A DNA stretch of 51,399 bases from the NCBI GenBank assembly GCA_964384025.1, contig CAYLJJ010000042.1, positions 1-51,399 of the forward strand. Reading direction: 5' to 3'. The translations under genes were made by a program, and so were the position numbers. Below the pieces are notes generated by a model. It made no database searches. It saw only the letters and a list, made by a program, of their open reading frames with translations, and had not been told where the DNA came from. This document shows positions 16,042 through 25,576 of the stretch, piece after piece. The number at the start of each line of letters is the position of its first letter. The first letter of the stretch is position 1. Source of the stretch: CAYLJJ01 sp964384025 (GTDB lineage: Bacteria; Myxococcota_A; Bradymonadia; UBA7976; UBA1532).

Positions 16042-17280
16042 TTGAAATTTTCATCTTTTGGGTCACGCAGAGGCATCGAAAAAGAATACTGGGTTCTAAA
16101 AAGAAACGAACAGGAAGATACTGTTCTTGACATAAGAAACTCGCGTAGATTTGCTAAAACACTCGCTGAATTTGGTGGTTCTTGGGAGTACCAGTGGAAC
16201 GCTTTTGAGCTAAAAACCGAGACTGAGGAGGAAGAGAGAGATCCTCGCATCGTTGAGCTTAAGCTCTCGGAGCGATTGGAGAAGCTTATCGAAGCTGCAA
16301 AGGAGTTTGATCCCAAAGCCCTGGTGCTCTGCGCAGGCAGCTACCCAGGGAGGGATGATCCCAATATAGACACCAGCGAGTCACTCCAGAGGCAGGGGGA
16401 CAATGCGTTCTGGGGCGAGTTTAATCTTGTCTTTCCTGCGGATGCTTTTACTCGCTATACAACCGCCGATCAGCTCAACATCAGCATGATGAGGGATGGT
16501 GAGGAGGAGCGGGTTCAGCTCTATAACCGGATGGTTGGGCTCTCTCCTCTCCTCATCTACTGTTTCTCTACATCCCCCCATATTCAGGGAATCCCGCTGA
16601 ATGTTTGGAGCCGAAGGCAGCAGCTTATCGATGCCAAAGGGGTTCAATCCGGTCAGCTCTTCCCTGGGACCTATCCACTGAGGAGCACAGCACAATATCA
16701 GCGCGCTCTAGAGCGAGCAGGCGACGCGGTTGAAGAGAAGCTGGCGAGATTCAACCCCCATTTTTTCTGCCAGGATGGCAAGACTCCGCGAGAGGTCGTC
16801 GCTGAATATCGAGGGAGTGAATGGAGCTTCTTTAAGCTGCTGACCCAACAGGTTGTTCGCTTTAACCAGAAAGATGAGATCCCCGGTTATCTTGAGATCC
16901 GCAGTATAGATGCTCAGGAGTGCACAAAATCAGCGGCGGCCCTATCTCATATGGGAGAGAGGATCGCCACCGCCGACGCCGATCTTGAAAAACTGCTCCC
17001 ACAAACAGAGGATGAGTTGAGGCATAACCTACGCGCTGCAACGCTCTACGGTGATCGGGCGAGGATCAGCATCCGAGGCGACCAAATCGCGCTCCCACGA
17101 TATGCCAAGTATATGGCAGAGGTGCTGTTTGAAGATAATGGCTACTATTCATCTTTGTTGAAAGATAGGTTTTTCAACCCTCCCGCGAGGAGAATCCGAG
17201 AAAAGTTAAAACAGAGAGAGGATCTTGTTGATATTCTGGCATTTTGCTTAGAAAACAACAAAACCATCTATGAAGTGTAG
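16042..17280 (+). CDS. Glutamate-cysteine ligase family (GCS2 / carboxylate-amine ligase) protein
   Basis: An ATP-grasp-unrelated carboxylate-amine ligase of 412 residues, like plant/proteobacterial GCS2 and YbdK-type enzymes, which join the gamma-carboxyl of glutamate to an amine such as cysteine. Signature elements are GIEKEYWVL at the N-terminus, the acidic WNAFELKTE block, the GSYPGRDD segment, HIQGIPLNVWSRRQQLID and GYLEIRSIDAQE in the second half. The start is TTG 16042 with GAGGG four bases upstream; the conserved N-terminal motif begins only ten residues later, so no extension is needed. No glutathione synthetase gene is nearby, so the product thiol or amide is uncertain. Like the preceding molybdoenzyme it is less GC-rich than the flanks. 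Confidence 0.75.
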   Translation: MKFSSFGSRRGIEKEYWVLKRNEQEDTVLDIRNSRRFAKTLAEFGGSWEYQWNAFELKTETEEEERDPRIVELKLSERLEKLIEAAKEFDPKALVLCAGSYPGRDDPNIDTSESLQRQGDNAFWGEFNLVFPADAFTRYTTADQLNISMMRDGEEERVQLYNRMVGLSPLLIYCFSTSPHIQGIPLNVWSRRQQLIDAKGVQSGQLFPGTYPLRSTAQYQRALERAGDAVEEKLARFNPHFFCQDGKTPREVVAEYRGSEWSFFKLLTQQVVRFNQKDEIPGYLEIRSIDAQECTKSAAALSHMGERIATADADLEKLLPQTEDELRHNLRAATLYGDRARISIRGDQIALPRYAKYMAEVLFEDNGYYSSLLKDRFFNPPARRIREKLKQREDLVDILAFCLENNKTIYEV

Positions 17281-17414
17281 CAAACACCTCAGTTTTAAGA
17301 TAATTACAGCCTGCCGATGCTTGAAACAGCAGAAGACAGGGCGTCAAAGCTGGAATGCAGCTCAATTCAAAGAGGCTCACTCTCTATGGAATCTAGGATA
17401 AGGCTCTAGATGAT

Positions 17415-19427
17415 CTAATCCTCATTGGTATTTATAGCATTCTCCCCAAATACGCAAACTCGATCACGCCCCTCGTTCTTGGCTTGATAGAGCGCTAAAT
17501 CTGCGCGTTGAAGAAGATCGAACTCTCTATCGGCGTGCTCGGGAAAGATGGCAACACCGACAGAGGTTGTGATCGAGGGGATTTTCAAATGACGGACCTT
17601 GATCTCCAACTCGGAGAACTCACTTCGAAGCATCTCTGCTTGTTGAATGGCCTTCGCCTTCGAAGTGTTGGGGAGGATGAGGAGGAACTCCTCCCCACCC
17701 AACCGGCAAGCGATCCCCACATGCTTCGCTCGATCGGTCAGCAGTTGAGCAACAGACTTAAGCGCCAAGTCACCGATATCATGCCCATAATCATCGTTAA
17801 AGCGCTTGAAATGATCGATGTCAAACATCAGCACCGCGAGCTGCTGCTCTAGGCTTGAGGCGCGGCGGAGTTGACGCCTGAGATACTCATGCATATAGCG
17901 TCGGTTGTAGAGCCGCGTAAGCGGATCGCGGATCGACTCCTCCTTTAATCGCCGACGCAGACGCATATTGGAGAGGCTTGCGCCGGTGCGATCAGCGAGC
18001 GCCGTGAGCAGGTTTATGTGCCGCTTGGTTTGCCCTGCCGATCGCCAACTGAGGCTGATCAGCCCCGCGAGGCCATCCTGTGTCAATACAGGCGCGCAGA
18101 TGAAAGCGCTCCGTTCAGAGGCCCGGAGGTGCGGACAGCGGATCCTCCGCTCACGTTCATCACTGAGATGAACCTCGCCCCGCCGCAGCGCCCAGCAGTC
18201 CCAACGATCGAGGATCGGCTCTACCCCAGCATCATCGCCAATCCGCGCCACCTGTTCTACCTCCCCATCTGAGGAGATCACAAAGAGGCCGCCTTGATCC
18301 TCTTTAAAAGCCAGCGAAAGATAGCGTTGGACAAGCTGGTAGATCTCCTTCTCAGAGTGGCTGGCTTGAAGATAGCTCCCTAACTCGGCCAACAGAGTGT
18401 TATCCGCCGCGAGGGTCTTCAGCTGACCCACCTGTTGAGACATCTTGGTGTTGAGCAGTGTGAGTTCAGCTTCCCCTGATTTGCGTTGAGAGATGTCCCG
18501 CAAAACCCCCATGAAGATCCGCCGCTCCTCAAAGCGAATCTCACTGACGGCCAACTCCAATTGAAAGATCCTCCCGCTTTTATGGCGACCGGGAAGCTCA
18601 CGATTACGGCCGATCACATGCGCTTGGCCTGTCTTTAGGTAGGTTTGGATATAGCTATCATGGATGCTCCGGTGAGGATCAGGCATTAAAATCGAGACGT
18701 TCTGCCCAATCAGCTCGCGCCGAGCATAGCCAAACAGCTTTGTAGCAGCTGGGTTACAGCTCTCAATAATACCTGATCCATCAATGGTTACAATGGCATC
18801 AATAGTGTGGTTGAGGATGGCCCGGCTCCTCAGCTCATTCTCTTGCAGGCGCTTGAAAGCCTCCGCTCTGGAGATCTCATTCCGCAACGAGACGATGATA
18901 TTGGCGCAGGTGTAGAGGAAAGGTTTAAGGAAATTGATCTGCTCAGGTTGGTATCCACCATGTCGGTTGGCGATGCCAATCATCCCTATCAACTCTCCCC
19001 TAAAATGAAAGGGGAGCCCCAAATAGCTCTTGAGCGGGGGGTGTCCTTTGGGTATCCCTTTGCTCTCAGGGTGCTTTGATGGCGAGTTTGTAAGCACCGC
19101 CTCGCCTGAGCGGATCGTGTAACCAAAGAGCGTGTCGAGGGAGCGAAATTCCAAACCACGTGGAGCGTTCTCTTTATAGAATATGCGGGTCTCTTCATTC
19201 CAGGAAATATCGGAGATGGCGTGTGTTTTTAAGTATGCACCTTCTCCATCTGAGAGGATCTCTCCGATAAACCCATATTCGCTCTCAGTCAGAGCCAGGA
19301 GCGCCTGAAGGAGCCCTCCAAAAACCGCGCGGCTATCATTTCCCTCCACAAGCTGCGATTGAGCTTGGGTGATCTGCTCTAAAAGCAAACGATTTCGCCG
19401 TTGTTCTTGCGTTGGTTCGTTTGACAT
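17415..19427 (-). CDS. GAF-PAS-GAF-GGDEF diguanylate cyclase
   Basis: A 670-residue soluble signalling protein that would make cyclic di-GMP from two GTP. In order: a coiled N-terminus, GAF domain 1 (about residues 30-185, SEYGFIGEI to CANIIVSLRNE), a PAS domain (about 200-315, NHTIDAIVTIDGSGIIE and GVLRDISQRK), GAF domain 2 (about 345-490), and a GGDEF domain (about 500-665) with DPLTRLYNRRYM and the active-site GGEEF near residue 579. The inhibitory RxxD motif five residues before GGEEF is absent (KHVG), so product inhibition is probably lost. There is no membrane segment. ATG 19427 follows a strong GAGGAGG. Two PilZ proteins elsewhere in the window could be targets, which is only inference. 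Confidence 0.92.
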   Translation of the reverse strand: MSNEPTQEQRRNRLLLEQITQAQSQLVEGNDSRAVFGGLLQALLALTESEYGFIGEILSDGEGAYLKTHAISDISWNEETRIFYKENAPRGLEFRSLDTLFGYTIRSGEAVLTNSPSKHPESKGIPKGHPPLKSYLGLPFHFRGELIGMIGIANRHGGYQPEQINFLKPFLYTCANIIVSLRNEISRAEAFKRLQENELRSRAILNHTIDAIVTIDGSGIIESCNPAATKLFGYARRELIGQNVSILMPDPHRSIHDSYIQTYLKTGQAHVIGRNRELPGRHKSGRIFQLELAVSEIRFEERRIFMGVLRDISQRKSGEAELTLLNTKMSQQVGQLKTLAADNTLLAELGSYLQASHSEKEIYQLVQRYLSLAFKEDQGGLFVISSDGEVEQVARIGDDAGVEPILDRWDCWALRRGEVHLSDERERRIRCPHLRASERSAFICAPVLTQDGLAGLISLSWRSAGQTKRHINLLTALADRTGASLSNMRLRRRLKEESIRDPLTRLYNRRYMHEYLRRQLRRASSLEQQLAVLMFDIDHFKRFNDDYGHDIGDLALKSVAQLLTDRAKHVGIACRLGGEEFLLILPNTSKAKAIQQAEMLRSEFSELEIKVRHLKIPSITTSVGVAIFPEHADREFDLLQRADLALYQAKNEGRDRVCVFGENAINTNED

Positions 19428-19606
19428 TTCCTCCTCAAGGAGCGGTTGAAACCCAACTCATGTTATCGACGATCAGGCTGGTTGAGCTTGATCGATAATC
19501 CATATAAACCTGATTCGGTCTCTCGCCTTGAGCACCCAGCCTTAGAGCTGAGGTTCTCCATTATCGATCATTGGAGCGATGTTCCTGTTGGCTTTGCAGC
19601 TTCAGT

Positions 19607-22600
19607 TCAACGCCACTGCATCAAGACCTCTGGGTTTGCCGCTGAAGTCTGGATGATCAAAAACCAACTCCCCGCCTCCAACTCAACCCTCTGCATCTGA
19701 GCGCCAAACTCCTGTGCTTCACAGCGCAGCTCGCTGCCCGAATCATCGCAGCGAGAGCGTAGGGCTAGGGCGGTTTCTAGACCCGCTCCCAACACCTCGA
19801 TATCCAAAGTCCGAGCCTGCTCCAGATCGATGCGTAGTATATAGTCTCGTACCCCACCACGACTACAACTTAGAGCGAAACGCTCTACCGCAAGTCGCCT
19901 CGCTAAGCGAAGGAGCTCCGCTGGACGCAGGAGCTGAGCCTCTGCACAGGCCAGCGTCTCAGCGTCTTCTAAGGGCTCCGCCAAAAGCTGAAGCCAGAAC
20001 TCGGCGTGGGCTCCCTGGCCTTGGAGGTGCAACAGAGCTCCAGCGGCGCTGGGGAACTCGTGGCGAGCGATAAAGGTCTCTTCTCCCTCCTCTACCGCTT
20101 CCGCCAAGGGCACCCCCTGGGGGCTTAGGATCTCTAGGCTGATGGGGGGGCCTAGAGTCTGAGTGAGTTGGGCCTGAAGACCTACTCCAGCAGGCAGCTC
20201 TACAGAGAACCAGTCTTCATCTCCAGGGCAGAGCCCCAGCTCATAGAGCCCCTCATCCAAGGGGCGCGCTCGCTCTAAGCTTTGGTTGCCTAAGAGCCCC
20301 TCTAGAGCATCTCCTGCGCAGAACTCAGGGCCTTGAGGCTCAAGGCTGAGGCTGTAGGGAACATGGAAGCCACGACGCCCTCGAACAATGATCTGCAGGG
20401 TACGCGGCGCAGGGCTCGGATCCAGCTCGATGATCTCCAAGCCGTAGAAGCCATCGGAGATCCTCTCTCCCTCCACCTCCAGCTTGAGATCACCCTGGTT
20501 GGGATCATGCCGCAGGAACAGCCGCAGGCCCTCACCGGCGGCGAGGTGATGGCTAAAGCGATCCACGCTGCCGTCACAGTGCATCAGCTCACCATAGGCC
20601 CGCGCCTCTAAGGAGGGCTCAATAAGCTGCTCAAAGCGATCTCCTTCGCAGGGAGAGGCGACGCAACGCCCCCCTTCGCAGAGGCGGCTCCCTGGGCAGT
20701 CCTCATCTTGAAGACAGCGCCCCGAGTAGCCACAGCGCCCCTCAGCACACCACTCTGCAGGGCTACAATCTTCAGCGCTCAAACAGACAACACAGCCTCC
20801 ATCCGGAGCGCAACGTGGAGCCCCCTCGGGGCAGTCAATATCCTCTTCACAAGGGCCATCTGCCAAGCAGGCCCCATCTGGGGCACAGAGCTGTGCCCCC
20901 TCACAGGGCTCCGCGAGGCTACAAGCCTGAGGAAGCCGAGGCAGACAGCGACGATCAAGGCAGGCTCCTTCACAATCGGCGTGAAGCTCACAGCCGAACT
21001 CCTGACAAACACCCCCTTCACAGACGCGAGGCCCCAGACAGTCTAGATCCTGCTCACAGCGCTCCGGCTCCAGGCAGCGACCCTCTTCACAGCGTTGGGC
21101 TCCCTCACAGCCCAGCTCCTCCGTGCAGGGCGGTTGACAGAAGCCCCCAATACAGAGCCCCTCCACGCACTCCCCATCCCCTTCACAGAGCGCATGGATC
21201 TGAAGGCTGATCTGCGCCTCCCCCTCAGCCTGAGCGATGAGGCTGTAGTGACCCGCCTCCAAATCCAGCCTGTTGAGCTGTGGATCATCTCCCTCTTCAC
21301 AGCGCAGTTCGCTCTCAGGCTCAGCGCAGCTCGCGCGAAGAATCAGCGCCCCCCCCAGACCCTGAGTATTCAGCGTTAAGCTGATCCGCTCCGCCTCCTC
21401 CAACTCAAACTCAAGGAGGTGATCGATGAAACCACCATCACAGCTCCCCGAGAAGCGCTGCACGGGCGGGTGAGGCATCAATGGCAAGCTGAGGTTGGGA
21501 GGTAAGGGGATTGGCGCGGCGCAGGCGCGCTCCTCGCTGTCAACTAAGGCGCTCAAGCGCCGCTGTAGGTTGAGGTTGAGAGGCTGCTCATCTAAAGACT
21601 CCAGCCGGAGCAAACCTCCCTCTGTGCTGCTGAGGAGCAGCTCCCCCTCCTCCTCTGTTGCTTCAACGATAAGATCCCCGTTCTCTCTCCGTAGGCTCAT
21701 CTCAAAGGCCCCTTGATCTCCAAAGAGGCTGAACTCTTGCTGAGCCCCCAAGGGTAAGGGGGCTTGAATCCAGTCCTGCTCTCCTGGGCAGAGGCTGAGC
21801 CGAAAGCTCTCACCTGGAGCGACGCTGGCTTGCTCTGAGCTGTCATTGCCAAAGAGGCCCTCCAGGCTGTCCTGGGCACACTCCTCGGGGCTCAGGGGCT
21901 GCAGGTCAAGATCATAGTCAACATGCACGCCGGGGCTGCCCTGAACCCACAGCTCAGCGAGGCGCTCCTCTGGCGCGGCGGGGATCGAGAGCTGCTCTAA
22001 GCCCCAAGCATCGTCGCTCTGGTAGAGCTGACCCTCTATCCTGATCGCCAAATTGAGATCTCCCTGATCCGCAGGGTGGCGCAGCTTGACCTGTAGGCCC
22101 TGATCTCGAGCCAGCTGAACTTCATAGAGATCTAAGCTCCCATCACAGAGCTTCAGTTGGCTGTAGCTGCGAAAGTGAAGCAGCTCTTGATGGAGATCCT
22201 CATCACAGGGGGAGGGTTGGCAGAAGCCCTGCTCACAGAGTCGGCTCCCTGGACAATCACTCTCCAACTCGCAGCCCGCCACGATTCGACAGCGCCCTGA
22301 GCTACAGATCTCCGCAGGAGCGCAGTCCGTCGACTCTAGGCAGCTCAAGCAGCGTCCCACATCACAGATAGGTGCTCCCGGTGGGCAGTCGGCGGAGCCC
22401 TGGCAGGGCAGCTGAGGGGCGCAGGCCCCCTCCAGGCACTCTAGAGCCTCAGGGCAGCCAGGGCAGCCCTCCAAGGGCGCCGCGCAGAGGCGATCAACAC
22501 AGGCCTCTCCCGCCGGACAGTCACTGTGGATTAAGCAGCCCGCCTCTTGGCAGGCTTCATGTTCACAGACCCTCTGGCCCAAGCAGTCCTCGTCAAGGTG

Positions 22601-24391
22601 ACAGCTCTCAGGCTCCCGGCAACGACCCTGTTCAAGATCACAGCTCTGGGCGCCTGGGCACTCCTCATTCTCCTCACAGGGGGGCGTGCAGCTCCCTCCA
22701 ACACAGAGGCGAGGGCTCAGGCAGTCTGAATCCTCCTCGCAGCGAGGCCCCTCACCACAGAGCCCCGTGTCCAGGTCGCAGCGCTGAAGCCCTGGACAGA
22801 GCTGCTCTTCTCCACAGAGGCTGGTACAGTTAAAGGAGATACAGCTTCGTCCTGGATCACAATCCTCAGAGACCACGCAGATCTCAGGCTCAGGGCAGCG
22901 ACCACTGAGGAGATCACAGCTCCGAGAACCAGCACAGTCGGCGTCCTCTAAGCAGGGATCCTCACAGATCCCCTGGTCGCAGACCCGTACATCCAGGCAG
23001 TCGAGATCCTCTTGGCAGCTTTGAGGCTCTAAGCAGAGCCCGCTCTCCAGAGCACAGCGCTGAAGCCCCGGGCAGGGCCTCTCCTCATCGCAGGCCTCAA
23101 CACAGCTCCGCTCCCAACAGACGCGCCCAGGATCGCAGTCCAGAGGGGAGAAGCAGATCTCCATCTCTGGGCAGCGCCCCTCAACACAGCGACGACTCCC
23201 CGCACAGTCGGTGTCCTCAACGCAGGGCTCCCGGCAGCGCTCCGCCTCACAGATGCGGATGTCCAAGCAGTCTCCATCCGCAGCACAGCTCTCTGGCTCT
23301 TGGCAGCGCCCCTCTTCGCCACAGCGCTGAAGCCCTGGGCAACTCTCATCTCCCTCACAGGGAGCGACACAGCGCTCTCGTAGACAGATGCGACCCGGAT
23401 CGCAATCCGCAGGGACCCGGCAGATCTCTGGCTCTGGGCAGCGCCCCTCTACACAACGGCGAGAGCCTGAGCAGTCAGCGTCTATCTCACAGGGATCATC
23501 GCAGAGACTCTCCAGACAGCGGCGATCTCGAAGGCAGTCATCCTCTCCTGTGCAGCGCTCTGGCTCAGCGCAGCGACCACTCTCTTCGCAGATCTGCATA
23601 CCTGGACAAGGGCTCTCCGCTCCACAGGGATCTTCACAGAGGCCGTCCAGACAGAGGCGTCCAAGATCACAGTCCCGAGGGCTCAGACAACGGGCAGGTT
23701 CTGGACAGAGGCCCTCGACGCAGCGGCGAGAACCAGGGCAGTCGGCATCCTCCTCACAGAGATCATCACAGAGCCCCAAGATGCAACGTCGCTCTCCTCG
23801 GCAGTCCTCATCTCCCAGGCACTCTCCAGGCTCGATACACTCTCCATTCTCCATGCAGAGCATCCGTCCACCGCAGGGACGATCTTCAGCGCAGCCCCGC
23901 TCGTCACACTCAAAGAGCAGCTCACACTCCCCCACCCGATCGCAGCACTCCCAAAGATCTTGGCACTCATGCAGGGGTGTACAGCCCCGCGCCTGCCCTC
24001 TAGGGCCAGGGGCACAGAGGTCACCCTCACGGCAACCAGGCTGACAATAGCCCTCTTGACAATATTCCTCTGGATCGCAGGCTTGATCCTCTTCACAGGG
24101 GCGAGCGCTGTCTGTCTCTCCTCCATCTATCGAGGGATTGTCTTCCCGAGCAACATCCTCGGTTCCAGAGTCTCTTGCAGCGCTGTCACTTAGGTCTCCC
24201 AGGCTCTCATCGGGGTGGCCCACCTCTGCATCTTCGAGGGTGCTGTCTTTTTCGAGAAGATCAGCTCTCAGATCTTCGCTCAGCTCAGCATCTGATGAGT
24301 TGCTCTCACCCCCATCATTACAGGCGCCCAATAGGAGCGCGAGGCACAGCAACTGAACTCTCACAGTCCACCCCCAAGATTTCAAAAACAT
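19607..24391 (-). CDS. Giant cysteine-rich surface lipoprotein (1594 residues)
   Basis: The signal peptide ends in a lipobox LLGAC (Cys24), so this is a lipoprotein. An acidic Ser/Asp/Glu spacer runs to about residue 98. Residues ~99-727 are a tandem Cys array of two alternating units, CxxDxDCxGxRxCxxGxCPEP and CxxxxDCxxxRxCxxxxC, like Dickkopf/EB-type modules. A beta-rich part (about 728-1066) with three domains, the last like the bacterial pre-peptidase C-terminal (PPC) fold, follows. A second Cys array (about 1067-1247) and a second beta-rich part complete the protein, so the Cys-array-plus-beta unit is duplicated. GTG 24364 after GGGGGTGG is an alternative start that begins MRVQLLCLALLLGAC. 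It is divergent from the FemAB-like gene. Function unknown; adhesion, prey or surface contact is a guess. Confidence 0.85.
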   Translation of the reverse strand: MFLKSWGWTVRVQLLCLALLLGACNDGGESNSSDAELSEDLRADLLEKDSTLEDAEVGHPDESLGDLSDSAARDSGTEDVAREDNPSIDGGETDSARPCEEDQACDPEEYCQEGYCQPGCREGDLCAPGPRGQARGCTPLHECQDLWECCDRVGECELLFECDERGCAEDRPCGGRMLCMENGECIEPGECLGDEDCRGERRCILGLCDDLCEEDADCPGSRRCVEGLCPEPARCLSPRDCDLGRLCLDGLCEDPCGAESPCPGMQICEESGRCAEPERCTGEDDCLRDRRCLESLCDDPCEIDADCSGSRRCVEGRCPEPEICRVPADCDPGRICLRERCVAPCEGDESCPGLQRCGEEGRCQEPESCAADGDCLDIRICEAERCREPCVEDTDCAGSRRCVEGRCPEMEICFSPLDCDPGRVCWERSCVEACDEERPCPGLQRCALESGLCLEPQSCQEDLDCLDVRVCDQGICEDPCLEDADCAGSRSCDLLSGRCPEPEICVVSEDCDPGRSCISFNCTSLCGEEQLCPGLQRCDLDTGLCGEGPRCEEDSDCLSPRLCVGGSCTPPCEENEECPGAQSCDLEQGRCREPESCHLDEDCLGQRVCEHEACQEAGCLIHSDCPAGEACVDRLCAAPLEGCPGCPEALECLEGACAPQLPCQGSADCPPGAPICDVGRCLSCLESTDCAPAEICSSGRCRIVAGCELESDCPGSRLCEQGFCQPSPCDEDLHQELLHFRSYSQLKLCDGSLDLYEVQLARDQGLQVKLRHPADQGDLNLAIRIEGQLYQSDDAWGLEQLSIPAAPEERLAELWVQGSPGVHVDYDLDLQPLSPEECAQDSLEGLFGNDSSEQASVAPGESFRLSLCPGEQDWIQAPLPLGAQQEFSLFGDQGAFEMSLRRENGDLIVEATEEEGELLLSSTEGGLLRLESLDEQPLNLNLQRRLSALVDSEERACAAPIPLPPNLSLPLMPHPPVQRFSGSCDGGFIDHLLEFELEEAERISLTLNTQGLGGALILRASCAEPESELRCEEGDDPQLNRLDLEAGHYSLIAQAEGEAQISLQIHALCEGDGECVEGLCIGGFCQPPCTEELGCEGAQRCEEGRCLEPERCEQDLDCLGPRVCEGGVCQEFGCELHADCEGACLDRRCLPRLPQACSLAEPCEGAQLCAPDGACLADGPCEEDIDCPEGAPRCAPDGGCVVCLSAEDCSPAEWCAEGRCGYSGRCLQDEDCPGSRLCEGGRCVASPCEGDRFEQLIEPSLEARAYGELMHCDGSVDRFSHHLAAGEGLRLFLRHDPNQGDLKLEVEGERISDGFYGLEIIELDPSPAPRTLQIIVRGRRGFHVPYSLSLEPQGPEFCAGDALEGLLGNQSLERARPLDEGLYELGLCPGDEDWFSVELPAGVGLQAQLTQTLGPPISLEILSPQGVPLAEAVEEGEETFIARHEFPSAAGALLHLQGQGAHAEFWLQLLAEPLEDAETLACAEAQLLRPAELLRLARRLAVERFALSCSRGGVRDYILRIDLEQARTLDIEVLGAGLETALALRSRCDDSGSELRCEAQEFGAQMQRVELEAGSWFLIIQTSAANPEVLMQWR

Positions 24392-24652
24392 GGATCATCT
24401 TCTATGGATCTTCCACAAAAATCCAAGAGAGGGAGCGCTGAGAAGGATCATGGAGCTTTAGCATCGATCCCCAAATCGGAGAACGAGGAGATCTTGCCCA
24501 GAACTTCCCCAGGCGATACTTTCAATCTCCTCAGCAAACAAGATATCAGGAGATGAGCCATCACCCTCTTCAGGAGTTCTTCTCGGCGTACATCCATAGA
24601 GATTCTCAATTTCCAGGAGCTGAAGCGCTCGATCCCTGACTTTGACGCTCAG

Positions 24653-25576
24653 GTGGCTCTAACTCCTGAGGTAGATCTCTTCTGCACCAGCTCCGCCTGG
24701 GTTATCCCCGCTCAGGAAGCTTTCTATCCTAAGGCAGAGCCCCTTATCTTCCGCTCTCAAGCGGGCTATGTAGCACTGATGATTCATCTGATGCCTAACG
24801 GGAAGCGAATAGGCATCCCTCTAGAGGTGGGCTGGGGTCTCGCAGCCCCCTTCGCAGGCCCCTCTCCTGCGACCTTGATTGCAGACTTCAGAGAGGGGAT
24901 AGAGAATCTTGAGAACCCTCCAGATAACTTCTATCTGGCAGGCATCCCCAGGAACGGACGCTGGTTTAAGAGCCTCTGCCTCAACTTTGGAAAGCGCTGG
25001 AGCTTGGGCTTGGGGCGGAGCTGTATTCGCAGCATCGCCAACCTGGAGGGAGGGATGGAGGCTTTCTTCTCCCGACGCTCCGCCAAGACCCGCGCGGGTT
25101 TCCGTCAGAGCCAGCGCAAGGCTCAACGCCAGGGGGTAAAATATGAGTACCACCGCCGCCCTGAGTTTGGAGAGCTTGAGTCGCTCTATCAGCGCATCCT
25201 CTCTGTAGAACGTCGCGCTTGGAAGGGGATGACCAAGCAGGGGATCGAGTCAGGGATGGCGGAGGAGTTTTATCGCAAGATGATCCGCCTGATCACGCTC
25301 CAAGGGGGTGATCTTCGCGTCCTCTTTGCGCGGCTGCACGGAGAGGATATCGCCTATGTCTTTGGGGCGACCTTTCTGGATGTTTATCGAGGCTTGCAGA
25401 TGAGCTACAGCCATGAACACGCTCGTCTCAGCCCTGGCAATCTCATCCAACTCGCCATCATAGAGCGGCTCTGTGAGGAGGGTGTACGGCTCTACGATAT
25501 GGGCACAGAGATGCCCTATAAGCTGCGCTGGGCTGAGGAGCAGCAGGAGACGGTCACCTTAGCGCTGCTCTCCTAA
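24653..25576 (+). CDS. FemAB/GNAT-like (BioF2-type) acyltransferase, 5' end uncertain
   Basis: A cytoplasmic protein with the double-GNAT fold used by FemAB peptidyltransferases and CelD/BcsL-type acyltransferases. Motifs are FFSRRSAKTRAGFRQSQRKAQ (about residues 140-160), RILSVERRAWKG, ALQ-type helix, DLRVLFARLHGEDIAYVFGA and YSHEHARLSPGNLIQLAIIERL with the final LYDMGTEMPYKLRWAE. GTG 24653 has no ribosome-binding site, and the same frame stays open back to 24557 with a sensible-looking peptide (NFQELKRSIPDFDAQ) but no ATG, GTG or TTG, so the real start is upstream or the 5' end is altered. Substrate unknown; modification of a surface polymer or lipoprotein is plausible from its place between two giant lipoprotein genes. 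Confidence 0.68.
   Translation: MALTPEVDLFCTSSAWVIPAQEAFYPKAEPLIFRSQAGYVALMIHLMPNGKRIGIPLEVGWGLAAPFAGPSPATLIADFREGIENLENPPDNFYLAGIPRNGRWFKSLCLNFGKRWSLGLGRSCIRSIANLEGGMEAFFSRRSAKTRAGFRQSQRKAQRQGVKYEYHRRPEFGELESLYQRILSVERRAWKGMTKQGIESGMAEEFYRKMIRLITLQGGDLRVLFARLHGEDIAYVFGATFLDVYRGLQMSYSHEHARLSPGNLIQLAIIERLCEEGVRLYDMGTEMPYKLRWAEEQQETVTLALLS

Noticed and set aside
22200..24100. Regular spacing of similar sequences as a CRISPR array
   Set aside because: The repeats encode Cys modules in frame, are degenerate and have no constant spacer or identical repeat.
19700..24300. Many antisense open frames of 60-220 codons opposite the 1594-residue lipoprotein
   Set aside because: They have Ser/Arg/Gln-rich translations mirroring Cys codons of the real gene, no ribosome-binding sites and no recognisable folds.
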